64,000 bases of DNA from Bacillota bacterium (GTDB taxonomy: Bacteria > Bacillota > Clostridia > Lachnospirales > Lachnospiraceae), in assembly GCA_023411215.1 (NCBI GenBank), contig JAEYOY010000074.1, positions 36,633 to 100,632 of the forward strand, read 5' to 3'. The notes under the pieces are model-generated. The model made no database searches, was not told the origin of the DNA, and saw only the letters and a program-made list of their open reading frames with translations. A program made the position numbers and the translations under genes. Each line of letters starts with the position of its first letter. Position 1 is the stretch's first letter. Positions 45,614 to 53,561 of this stretch are shown here, one piece after another.

Positions 45614-46948
45614 TTAGGGTTCCAGCCTTGACAAATCACGAGGAAACATTGTCGTCTCTCGAACGTTTGTCTCATCCAGAAGCTTCATCGTTAATCGTTC
45701 CAGACCAATACCAAGGCCTCCGTGAGGTGGCATGCCGTGCTTATGGATCAGGAGGAAGTTCGTGAACTCCTCCGGGTTCATGCCCCTTGCTATCATCTTC
45801 GCCACCTGATCTTCATAATCATGGATACGCTGACCTCCTGTTGTAATCTCCATTCCTTTGAAGAGAAGATCAAAGCTCAAGGTAAACTTTGGATCGGAGG
45901 GATCATCCATCGCGTAAAATGGTCGCTTCTTAGAAGGATAATGAGTTACAAATACGAAATCACTGTCAAATTCCTCTTTGAAGTATCGTCCGATTAATAC
46001 CTCTTCCTCCGGTTCCAGATCAAAAGGGTTCTTGATTTTACGCTGGTATTTTTCAGAAACCAGACGCTTCGCTTCATCAAAGCGTACCGCTGGAATTTTT
46101 GATACATCCGGCAAGGTAACCTCTAGCAGCTTGCATTCCTTGGTATATTGCTCTGACAGGAAGTTGAATACGTACCGAAGCATCTCCGTCTCCATCGCCA
46201 TAATATCCTCAAAGCCATCAATATATCCCATCTCAAAATCCATACTCGTATATTCGTTCAAATGTCTCGTCGTATTATGCTTCTCCGCACGGAATACCGG
46301 AGCTGCCTCAAATACTCTATCATAGACACCAACCATAGTCTGCTTATAAAACTGTGGGCTCTGAGCTAAAAATGCTTTGCTCCCAAAGTACTCCAGCTTA
46401 AAAACATTCGCTCCTCCCTCTGCATTACCTGCTACAATCTTCGGAGTTCTAATCTCTGTAAAGCCCTGAGAGAACAGGAAATCACGATAGCCTCTGACGA
46501 TACCCTCCTGAAGCTTAAAGACAGCTCTCTCTCTGATATTACGCAAAGAGATGGGGCGATAATTCAGCTTTGTCTCCAGCGAGGTCTTCATCTTCCACTT
46601 TGAGATAGGAAGAGGCAGTATAGAACCTTCCTTGGGAGAAGTTAATAGCTTCACCTTTGTAAGTCTTACTTCGAACCCTTGCGGTGCGCGTTCTTCGATG
46701 TTAAGAATGCCTTCCGCTTCGATTGTCATTCCTTCCTTCAGATCCTTAAGAGCTACGTCGGTGACCCCTTCCTCAAACACACATTGCACTAAGCCCTCTC
46801 TCTTTCGAAGAACGACAAAGGCAACCTCACCCATATGGCGGATCGTATGAATGCAGCCGTTTACTTTTACGCTTCCCTTGATATCCTGTGCAAGAATATC
46901 ACTGATTTCCTTAATTTCCTTCTGTTTTACACCTGTGATAAATTCCAT
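45614..46948 (-). CDS. aspS: Aspartyl-tRNA synthetase, archaeal type, probably non-discriminating
   Basis: Class IIb synthetase of the short archaeal/eukaryal type, lacking the bacterial GAD insertion. The OB-fold anticodon domain covers about residues 1-105 and the catalytic core the rest, with motif 2 at FRAEKHNTTRHLNEYT and motif 3 at GLGIGLERLTMKLL. The clustering with gatCAB implies that it makes Asp-tRNA(Asn) for amidation. Two OB-fold positions that, from recalled work on this group, separate discriminating (Trp, Lys) from non-discriminating enzymes (His, Pro) appear as His (GCIHTIRH) and Pro (ERAPQGF). ATG 46948 is chosen (AAAGGG upstream). First gene behind the T-box. Confidence 0.93.
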   Translation of the reverse strand: MEFITGVKQKEIKEISDILAQDIKGSVKVNGCIHTIRHMGEVAFVVLRKREGLVQCVFEEGVTDVALKDLKEGMTIEAEGILNIEERAPQGFEVRLTKVKLLTSPKEGSILPLPISKWKMKTSLETKLNYRPISLRNIRERAVFKLQEGIVRGYRDFLFSQGFTEIRTPKIVAGNAEGGANVFKLEYFGSKAFLAQSPQFYKQTMVGVYDRVFEAAPVFRAEKHNTTRHLNEYTSMDFEMGYIDGFEDIMAMETEMLRYVFNFLSEQYTKECKLLEVTLPDVSKIPAVRFDEAKRLVSEKYQRKIKNPFDLEPEEEVLIGRYFKEEFDSDFVFVTHYPSKKRPFYAMDDPSDPKFTLSFDLLFKGMEITTGGQRIHDYEDQVAKMIARGMNPEEFTNFLLIHKHGMPPHGGLGIGLERLTMKLLDETNVRETTMFPRDLSRLEP

Positions 46949-46980
46949 ATGAATAATCATCCCTTTCTTATAACCTGAAA

Positions 46981-47030
46981 GTTTGTGCCTAGTGTTCTTA
47001 TACACTATGATTACCCAGACACAAAGCAGC
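46981..47030. repeat. Core hairpin element g (aspS leader)
   Basis: GTTTGTGCC (46981-46989) pairs with GACACAAA (47018-47025). The loop is expanded and includes TAGTGT ... ACACTA pairing, as in copy f. It lies between the T-box terminator and the aspS start codon. Confidence 0.65.
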
Positions 47031-47144
47031 GTTTGTCAGCATTACGATGGCTTCGACTACCATCGATACATGGCTAAACATCTTGTGTTGCATTCTTTTG
47101 GGCTAAAAGATTATCATACAGCTTAATGATTTTTATGAATCAAA

Positions 47145-47450
47145 AAAAGCCCTGAAGAATGCATAATTTGCATTCTTCGGGACGAGAAGTCGAAATTCCC
47201 GCGGTACCACCCGCATTGAGAGCATAGCTCTCCACTTACTTACACTTAACGCGTGTCACGCACGAACCTACTAATCGTTCAATTCGCGGGCTCCGGAGTG
47301 TTCCGTATTCTACTTATCACCATAGGTGTGCTCTCAGTCGGTGGCTCACCATTCCTGTCGTTCGGTTATTCGGTAGAACAAAGTCTCCTTCTTGGCCGAT
47401 TACTGTTTTAGGTTATAAAAAGACAAAGGTATTGTAAATAAACAACACCT
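47145..47450 (-). promoter_or_regulatory. T-box riboswitch with overlapping Asn (AAC) / Glu (GAA) specifier
   Basis: On the minus strand the T-box GCGGGTGGTACCGCGGGAA (about 47194-47213) is followed by a terminator (GAAGAATGCA / TGCATTCTTC, then GGGCTTTTTTT; about 47144-47180). At the base of stem I, GTTCTAC pairs with GTAGAAT and GGAG with CTCC; the 3' strand of the loop between them reads ACGGAACA. It therefore contains AAC (47300-47302) and, one base shifted, GAA (47301-47303). This is the arrangement described for the C. acetobutylicum transamidation operon, where one T-box senses both tRNA-Asn and tRNA-Glu. It controls aspS-gatC-gatAB. Confidence 0.9.
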
Positions 47451-47463
47451 TTGCTGTTGACTT

Positions 47464-47492
47464 ATATTAGCATATAGTATTTATAAAATCAA
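47464..47492 (-). promoter_or_regulatory. Promoter of the aspS-gatC-gatAB T-box operon
   Basis: TTGATT (47487-47492), a 17-base spacer and TAATAT (47464-47469), directly upstream of the T-box leader. Confidence 0.7.
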
Positions 47493-47569
47493 GTAGAAAT
47501 ATTATAAATTCTTTTGAATATATATTTTTGCCTAATACACTTGACAATTAATATCCCTCCTAAATCAAG

Positions 47570-47630
47570 ATAGGAAAGCCTCTTCATAGTATCGAGTAGT
47601 TATGAGATTTTTTCTATATAGCTTTCCTAT
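47570..47630 (-). terminator. Terminator downstream of the LtaS-like gene
   Basis: ATAGGAAAGC (47570-47579) pairs with GCTTTCCTAT (47621-47630), with extra pairing inside (TCTTCATA and TATGAGA). The structure starts 7 bases beyond the stop codon. Confidence 0.65.
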
Positions 47631-47636
47631 ATAAGA

Positions 47637-49874
47637 TTACTCAGGAAATACATACCGGTAATAATCCTCCTCCAGCATACTCTTCGATACAGAGAATTTG
47701 TTCTTCACTATTTTGTTCAGATTTTTGATGTAATCTGTAGGCAAAAATTCATCTGTAAGCAATGTAGTATCGCCATTTGCTGAATTATACATCACTTTAT
47801 CCGTGATAAAGCTTCGGTTTGATAATACAACCAAAGGCTCTGCATCGGAAAGAATATCCTGCCCCATTAGAAGACGAGAATCATACTCCAGACCAAAGAG
47901 GTTCGAAAGCGTAGGCAAAATATCTAAGCTGGAACAGGGCTTATCGATTATGATATTCTCCTCCATTCCCGGATTCCAGAGAATAAAATGGTTCTTATAA
48001 ATCTCAAAATTGGGATCAATCGTATGACCAGCCAGTTCATCGAGCTTATATTTTTCCCAGCCGTAAGGGTAATGATCCGCGCTAAGCGCGATTACTGTAC
48101 GATCAGCGACACCCGCTGCCTCAAGCTTTGCTAAAAGAGCTTCAAGGGCACGGTCTAATTCGATCTGACAGGCAATATAAGCCTTTGCATCCTCCGTATA
48201 AGGTAGATCCTGTACCAGCTGCTTATTCTTGGAAGCCATGCTATTACCGGTAAAGGTGTAATTCATATGTCCACTTACGGTAAGATAATAGACATGGAAT
48301 TGTTCTTCCTTCACGAATTCATCGACCGTTGCATCAATCATTTCCAGATCTGATTCTGGCCAGCAATCGCTTGGTAGCTCAAGTCCGTTGCCCTTCGCCT
48401 TCCAGAGATAACCCATATTTGTATGGGTTTCATTTCTCTGGTAATAGGTATAAGTATGATTATGATATGCTTTACTTGCTACACCCAATTTATTAAATTG
48501 ATGTCCGAGGGAGAAAGGCCATTGATTCTTCCTGCCATTAAACATACTTCTGGTTCCCTGAGGAATTAATCCAGTCATAGCAACATATTCTCCGTCACTG
48601 GTACTGGTCTGCCACAATGCAGTATAGAAATTATTAAACACAAAGCCCTCTCGTACCAATCGATACAAAGTCGGTGTCTTCTCTTGATGGATCGCATAGG
48701 GAGAAAAGCCTTCTGCTGTAATCATGATCAAATTATAGCCCTTGAATCTTCCCGTATATTCATTTTTATTGGTCGGAACGACGGATGCGAAATAATTATG
48801 AAGTGTCTTTATCGTCTTATTCTTCTCATTCTCAGCCAGAATGTTAAAATCAATATTCATTATATTTGGAGAGGTATCAATCGGCGTCGGTGTTGGCAGT
48901 GGAGTCGGTGTCGGTGTTGCATCCGGCTTGACAGGTTGTGTCGGTTTAGCAACAGGAGTTACTGCCGGAGTTGGAAGCTTAGTTGGCATCGGAACTGTCA
49001 TATTGGCATCCTTGGTATCTGCCAGCACCAGCTCATCCTCTGGAGAAAAAAGCTTTAAGATATCAATACGCGTCATGGTTGTAACACCAAGCTGTTGTCC
49101 AATTAGATCTGGAACCTTTGAATTATGATACAGATCATAAGGGGAATAATCCAGTTTACCAAAGAGAAGCAGCGACACCAGTGCAAGCATATGAAATATT
49201 ACCGCGCCTCCCAGCAGCAAACCCTGCTCCTTTATTCTGCGATGACGATAAGCGATACGATTGCTAATAAGGAACCCCAATACCACCAAAGGCAGGAGAA
49301 GAATAACTAATCCACCAAAGTTACCTTTAATTGCTGTAATAATATCGGATCCGAACTCCGATATTGCATCGTTAGCCATACCCATGATCTGAAAGGAGAA
49401 GAATACCTTAAAGACATTATAATAGACCAACTGCACCAGATACACGATACAAAGGCCGGCTGATACTAACCAGAGAATCAATTTATTCACCTTTGCCGAA
49501 AAAAGCCCTGTAGTAAAAGCCAGAAGAGCACCAAAGGGGATAGCAAAGATAACCGGATAGATAATCTTGCTGTCTATACTCCGATAAATAAGAAAATGAA
49601 AAACCACTTCCAGATATATGATTAAACCGGCAAAGTACAGGAAAGAATATAAGGCTCCTCCTAATATCTGTTCTGCTCCGTTACGGTTACGTCCTATAAT
49701 GAAATCAACTGTTTTCTTTAGCTTGCTACCGAGGCTTGAAAGGACTGCTTTGAATTCCTGCTTTTTGGGTTTGTCCGTACCTTTTTCCAATTCAACATCT
49801 TTACATGGCTCTGCAGTCTCCGCTGCTTTCTCCAGACTCCCCATAGTCTGGTTATCGTTATCTGTGTTATTCAT
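47637..49874 (-). CDS. LtaS-like membrane sulfatase/phosphoglycerol transferase
   Basis: Membrane-anchored enzyme of the alkaline phosphatase/sulfatase fold, resembling lipoteichoic acid synthase. After a polar N-terminus (about 65 residues) there are about five transmembrane segments, then a Pro/Thr-rich linker (PTPTPLPTPTPIDTSP, near residue 330) and the extracellular catalytic domain. The nucleophile region is ALWQTSTSDGEYVAMTGL (Thr/Ser in TSTSDGEY), with metal-ligand segments LIMITAEGFSPY and ALSADHYPYGW (DH). True LtaS links glycerol-phosphate units; related enzymes modify other envelope glycans, so the substrate is open. ATG 49874 has AAGGGG 6 bases upstream. It is 26 bases after the S66 peptidase gene and probably co-transcribed with it. 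Confidence 0.85.
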   Translation of the reverse strand: MNNTDNDNQTMGSLEKAAETAEPCKDVELEKGTDKPKKQEFKAVLSSLGSKLKKTVDFIIGRNRNGAEQILGGALYSFLYFAGLIIYLEVVFHFLIYRSIDSKIIYPVIFAIPFGALLAFTTGLFSAKVNKLILWLVSAGLCIVYLVQLVYYNVFKVFFSFQIMGMANDAISEFGSDIITAIKGNFGGLVILLLPLVVLGFLISNRIAYRHRRIKEQGLLLGGAVIFHMLALVSLLLFGKLDYSPYDLYHNSKVPDLIGQQLGVTTMTRIDILKLFSPEDELVLADTKDANMTVPMPTKLPTPAVTPVAKPTQPVKPDATPTPTPLPTPTPIDTSPNIMNIDFNILAENEKNKTIKTLHNYFASVVPTNKNEYTGRFKGYNLIMITAEGFSPYAIHQEKTPTLYRLVREGFVFNNFYTALWQTSTSDGEYVAMTGLIPQGTRSMFNGRKNQWPFSLGHQFNKLGVASKAYHNHTYTYYQRNETHTNMGYLWKAKGNGLELPSDCWPESDLEMIDATVDEFVKEEQFHVYYLTVSGHMNYTFTGNSMASKNKQLVQDLPYTEDAKAYIACQIELDRALEALLAKLEAAGVADRTVIALSADHYPYGWEKYKLDELAGHTIDPNFEIYKNHFILWNPGMEENIIIDKPCSSLDILPTLSNLFGLEYDSRLLMGQDILSDAEPLVVLSNRSFITDKVMYNSANGDTTLLTDEFLPTDYIKNLNKIVKNKFSVSKSMLEEDYYRYVFPE

Positions 49875-49900
49875 CTTATGCCCCTTCTCCATCCATCCAT

Positions 49901-50929
49901 TTATCTTCTTTCAAACTTGATACTTCCTTTACCTCCATAGCTCCTGATATGGGCAATTGCACCGTTGATCATGGTGAATTGAGGAGGCTTATGTCCGATA
50001 TCTGCCTCTAAAATAATTGGCAGCTTTAAGCTTCCAAGTACCGATAAGACAACATCTTTGTAGGAGGTGTCCGTGTCGGTGTCATATATACAGGGGCGTC
50101 CGAAGACAAAGCCCGCCGCGTGCTCAAACCATCCGGCCTCCATCAGCTGCCATAAGCCTCGAGTTAAAGCCTCGGAATTAAGTGCATAGCTTTCAAAAAA
50201 CCAGAGTATCTTATCCTGTTGGTATCTATGTGCGAATTCCTTCACCTTATCATATTTGGTCCCCACCAGATTGAGGCATACATCCAGACAGCCTCCAAGA
50301 AGTCGACCGGTAATCTCAAGCTCCTCTTTCTGATCGTATTTTGTTGGATAAAGATTGATCCACTTGACCTCTTTCTCCGGAACAAACTCCTCTAATCCTG
50401 TTATCCTTGGCTGATAACCATCCTGGTACCAATCAAAGCTATGCTGGATAAGGTCCTTTCCTTCAAGAATTCTCAGATTGTCATATAGAGAACTATGCCA
50501 GGTCCCCATTCCGAAGGAACTAAAGTTATTCGTATAGATTGTTGCGATATCCAGATTCGTGGTAATGGTAAATACCAGTCCCGTAGTATCAGAAAACCCC
50601 TGCATCCATTTCGGGTTCTCTTTCATCAATTTAAAATCAACATAGGGAAGCATCTCCACCAGATAATCTCCGCCACTAGCCGCTATGATTGCCCTTACCT
50701 CAGGATTTAGCACCAATTGAAGTAGTTCATGTGCTCTGGTCGGTCCGTCAGAGCTTCTACCCTTCTCACATCTTCTAACATTATCTGTTACAACGACTGG
50801 ATATCCCAGGTCTTTAAAATGCTTCACGCCGCTCTCCAAGCGTATCAAATCCGGCCCTTCTGTAAATCCCGCTGAGGTAGCTGTAACCCCAATTTTAAAG
50901 CCCGATTCCAAGCTTTTCGGATATATCAT
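49901..50929 (-). CDS. Peptidase family S66 protein (LD-carboxypeptidase / MccF-like)
   Basis: Serine peptidase fold of family S66, either a muropeptide LD-carboxypeptidase or an MccF-type immunity enzyme. The nucleophile Ser lies in QGFSDTTGLVFTI, the usual position in S66 enzymes, and the catalytic Glu/His elements appear as LWFFESYALNSE and EADIGHKPPQFTMINGAIA. The AIIAASGGDYLVEMLPYVD segment replaces the usual GG-Y oxyanion region. At 342 aa and with a wide central insertion it looks more MccF-like than LdcA-like. ATG 50929 follows GAGAGGAG by about 10 bases. First gene of an apparent operon with the LtaS-like enzyme, suggesting an envelope role. Confidence 0.85.
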   Translation of the reverse strand: MIYPKSLESGFKIGVTATSAGFTEGPDLIRLESGVKHFKDLGYPVVVTDNVRRCEKGRSSDGPTRAHELLQLVLNPEVRAIIAASGGDYLVEMLPYVDFKLMKENPKWMQGFSDTTGLVFTITTNLDIATIYTNNFSSFGMGTWHSSLYDNLRILEGKDLIQHSFDWYQDGYQPRITGLEEFVPEKEVKWINLYPTKYDQKEELEITGRLLGGCLDVCLNLVGTKYDKVKEFAHRYQQDKILWFFESYALNSEALTRGLWQLMEAGWFEHAAGFVFGRPCIYDTDTDTSYKDVVLSVLGSLKLPIILEADIGHKPPQFTMINGAIAHIRSYGGKGSIKFERR

Positions 50930-51485
50930 GACTCGGTCTCTCCTCTCATTTCTCCTGAGCATTAGTATAACATTTAAGGTAATATTTATCAATCAGAAAG
51001 CAATCGTCCGCGCAGAAGCAAAACCATTATTTCAGTCAGAATAAAAGCAATTGACTGATTTGAGACAGCACTAGTCAGGTCCTGAATGATAGAATTAATC
51101 AGAGCAGAGGATAAGCTAGGAATATGCTATTTCTTAAAACGATTTTATAAAAGGAAGGACATCATGTACCCCCTCCTGGATCATCTCAATTAATAAGATT
51201 ATCCAGTTTGCGTGCGCGTTCGAATATATTCAAGCAGGCTTGCAGAATGTGAACAAACCATGTTTGTTCACATTGCTCACTTTGCTTTCGCGCAAATACA
51301 CTGTCTTCCGAACAGAATACTGATTTGTAAGTCGATTGCCACGATAAGTTCATAAAACACATTTTCTCTCAGAGCGTGAAAATTGTAGTATGACAATGGC
51401 TTACAAAATAGTAAGATGTCCTTCAACCTGTGTGGGATTCATGATGCCCCTTTTAATTTAATTTAAACAACTTGTTTTGTAATCC
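50930..51485. other. Gene-free 556-bp stretch containing repeat i
   Basis: Lies between oppF and the S66 gene. It contains hairpin repeat i (51221-51300). AAGGACATC (51153-51161) and GATGTCCTT (51415-51423) are complementary and bracket that repeat, which might mark a larger element. No open frame, tRNA or clear oppF terminator was seen. Confidence 0.5.
51221..51300. repeat. Hairpin repeat i (copy 2 of the 29.5-kb repeat)
   Basis: A perfect 11-bp hairpin, TGTGAACAAAC (51248-51258), CAT, GTTTGTTCACA (51262-51272). The flanks AAGCAGGCTTGCAGA and CATTGCTCAC-TTTGCTT match the copy in the pflB-pflA gap. Confidence 0.8.
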
Positions 51486-52412
51486 TTACTTCGTCCAGAC
51501 AGCAAGCTCCTCCGGTGTCGCCAGAACATAATGCTGTCCACTAATATGTTGCTTGGTTCCTTTATGATAATCAATTCCACTATCAAGATAGTCATAGCTA
51601 ATTGCAATCCGCTTCTTCTCCGCAACCGGATTCGGTTGGGGTATTGCAGACAGCAGGGATTTCGTATAGGGATGGATCGGATTGTTAAAGATCTCATCCT
51701 TTGTTCCTGTTTCCACAAGGTGTCCAAGATGTAATACACCGATACGATCTGATATATACTTCACCATCGACAGATCATGCGCGATAAAGAGATATGCCGT
51801 ATTGGTCTTCAACTGAATATCCTTCATCAGGTTAACTACCTGTGCCTGAATGGATACATCAAGAGCACTGATCGCCTCGTCCGCGATAATCAGATTGGGA
51901 TTCATAATTAACGCTCTGGCAATTCCGATACGCTGTCGCTGTCCACCGGAGAATTGATGGGGATAACGATCGGCATGCTCACTGGCCAGTCCAACCATAT
52001 CTAATATCTGATATACCTTTTCTCTTCGTTCTTCCTGTGTCTTATAAAGATGGTGAATATCAAGACCCTGGGCAATAATATCCATGACCTTCTTTCTGGG
52101 ATTAAGGCATGCCATCGGATCTTGAAAGATCATCTGCATCTTGGTTCGAAGATGCTGTGTATCCTTGGCTGAGAGCTTACCCGAGATATTCTTACCGTCA
52201 AAAATCACTTCACCTGAGGTAGGCTCATATAGGCGAATAATCGAACGGCCGATGGTAGATTTACCGCTGCCGGATTCCCCTACCAATCCATAGGTTTCTC
52301 CTGGATAGATCTCAAAGGTCACTCCATCAACTGCTCGAACCGTGAACTTCCGATTAATACGAAAATGCTGTTTTAAATTGTTTACCTGTAAAAGAGGCTT
52401 TTTATCATTCAT
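51486..52412 (-). CDS. oppF: Oligopeptide ABC transporter ATP-binding protein OppF
   Basis: Second ATPase of an Opp/Dpp-type peptide importer. Walker A GESGSGKSTIGRSI, signature FSGGQRQRIGIARAL, Walker B LIIADEAISALD and H-loop IAHDLSM are intact. The C-terminal oligopeptide extension (HPYTKSLLSAIPQPNP) is present. Length (308 aa) is normal. It starts 2 bases after oppD ends, with GGGGGG upstream, and is the last gene of oppABCDF. Confidence 0.94.
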   Translation of the reverse strand: MNDKKPLLQVNNLKQHFRINRKFTVRAVDGVTFEIYPGETYGLVGESGSGKSTIGRSIIRLYEPTSGEVIFDGKNISGKLSAKDTQHLRTKMQMIFQDPMACLNPRKKVMDIIAQGLDIHHLYKTQEERREKVYQILDMVGLASEHADRYPHQFSGGQRQRIGIARALIMNPNLIIADEAISALDVSIQAQVVNLMKDIQLKTNTAYLFIAHDLSMVKYISDRIGVLHLGHLVETGTKDEIFNNPIHPYTKSLLSAIPQPNPVAEKKRIAISYDYLDSGIDYHKGTKQHISGQHYVLATPEELAVWTK

Positions 52413-52414
52413 GC

Positions 52415-53551
52415 TTATCTCGCCCCCCTATCATCGGATATTACCTGCTCCGCTTTTTCAGTTGATACCTTTTGTATAACAGGTACCGCCTCTTGACTTA
52501 TCATCATATCAATTCTTTTCTGAAGCTCCTCCGGCATAGCGACCTTAGGTGCTTTCTCATGGAGCAACCAGGTTGCCGCATAATGAGTATCGGTGATTTT
52601 AAACATCGGAGGTTCCTTCTTAAAATCAATACCCAGCGCATAGATATTACGTGGTGCAAAGGAATCCCCATCTACTCTATGCAGGAGATTCGGCGGGCTT
52701 CCCGGAATGGTATACAGCTTATCATCACTGCTGTTCAGATCCGGCATTGCGGATAAGAGCCCCCAAGTATAGGGATGTCTCGGCTGATAGAATATCTCCT
52801 CTGTTGTTCCCTTCTCCACTACCTTACCGGCATACATAACCTCAACATAATCAGCAACCTTTGCTACAACACCCAGGTCGTGAGTAATATAGATAACAGA
52901 GATCCCCATCTTCGCCTGAATATCCTTGATCAGCTCCAGAATCTTCGCTTGAATGGTAACATCCAGTGCAGTGGTCGGTTCATCGCAGATCAGCAGCTCA
53001 GGATCACAGGAAAGTGCAATCGCAATAACCACTCTCTGGCGCATACCGCCGGAGAGCTGATGGGGATAATTCTTCATTCGTTTCTCAGGGTCTGTAATCC
53101 CTACCAGCTGAAGTAGCTTAATTGCCTTCTGATATGCTTCCTGCTTCGGAGTTTTATAATGATACCTCATACCCTCTATAATCTGTGCTCCGATGGTCAT
53201 CGTCGGATTAAGGGAGGTCATTGGATCCTGAAATACCATTGCAATACGCTTTCCATTGATACGTCTTCTCATTTCCTTTTTGGTAAGGGTGAGTAGATCC
53301 GTTGTCACCTCTTCCCCGTCCCGATTATAGGTAAAGGATATAGTGCCACTATTAATCTTTCCGTTATTACTGAGGATACCCATAATCGCCTTTACAGTAA
53401 CAGACTTACCACTACCGCTCTCTCCAACAATAGCAAGGGTCTCGCCCTTATAAAGAGATAGGTTCATACCTCGAATAACATTAACCTCACCGGCTGAGGT
53501 AGTAAAGGAGATGGATAAATCCTTAATTGATAATATTTTCTTCTTGTCCAT
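52415..53551 (-). CDS. oppD: Oligopeptide ABC transporter ATP-binding protein OppD
   Basis: First ATPase of the peptide importer. Walker A GESGSGKSVTVKAI, signature LSGGMRQRVVIAIAL, Walker B LLICDEPTTALD and H-loop THDLG are intact. The C-terminal oligopeptide domain (HPYTWGLLSAMPDLN and IPGSPPNLLH) carries Cys-poor variants, so the [4Fe-4S] cluster seen in some OppD proteins is probably absent. At 378 aa it is longer than usual, owing to a C-terminal charged tail of about 40 residues. Confidence 0.94.
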   Translation of the reverse strand: MDKKKILSIKDLSISFTTSAGEVNVIRGMNLSLYKGETLAIVGESGSGKSVTVKAIMGILSNNGKINSGTISFTYNRDGEEVTTDLLTLTKKEMRRRINGKRIAMVFQDPMTSLNPTMTIGAQIIEGMRYHYKTPKQEAYQKAIKLLQLVGITDPEKRMKNYPHQLSGGMRQRVVIAIALSCDPELLICDEPTTALDVTIQAKILELIKDIQAKMGISVIYITHDLGVVAKVADYVEVMYAGKVVEKGTTEEIFYQPRHPYTWGLLSAMPDLNSSDDKLYTIPGSPPNLLHRVDGDSFAPRNIYALGIDFKKEPPMFKITDTHYAATWLLHEKAPKVAMPEELQKRIDMMISQEAVPVIQKVSTEKAEQVISDDRGAR

Positions 53552-53561
53552 ACGCCACCCC

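Noticed and set aside
46949..47005. N-terminal extension of AspRS (19 extra residues)
   Set aside because: The extension reads through hairpin element g and lacks a ribosome binding site; AAAGGG precedes the ATG at 46948.
51153..51423. Insertion sequence remnant bounded by AAGGACATC / GATGTCCTT
   Set aside because: Nine-base arms 250 bp apart are weak evidence, no transposase fragment lies between them, and no target duplication was found.
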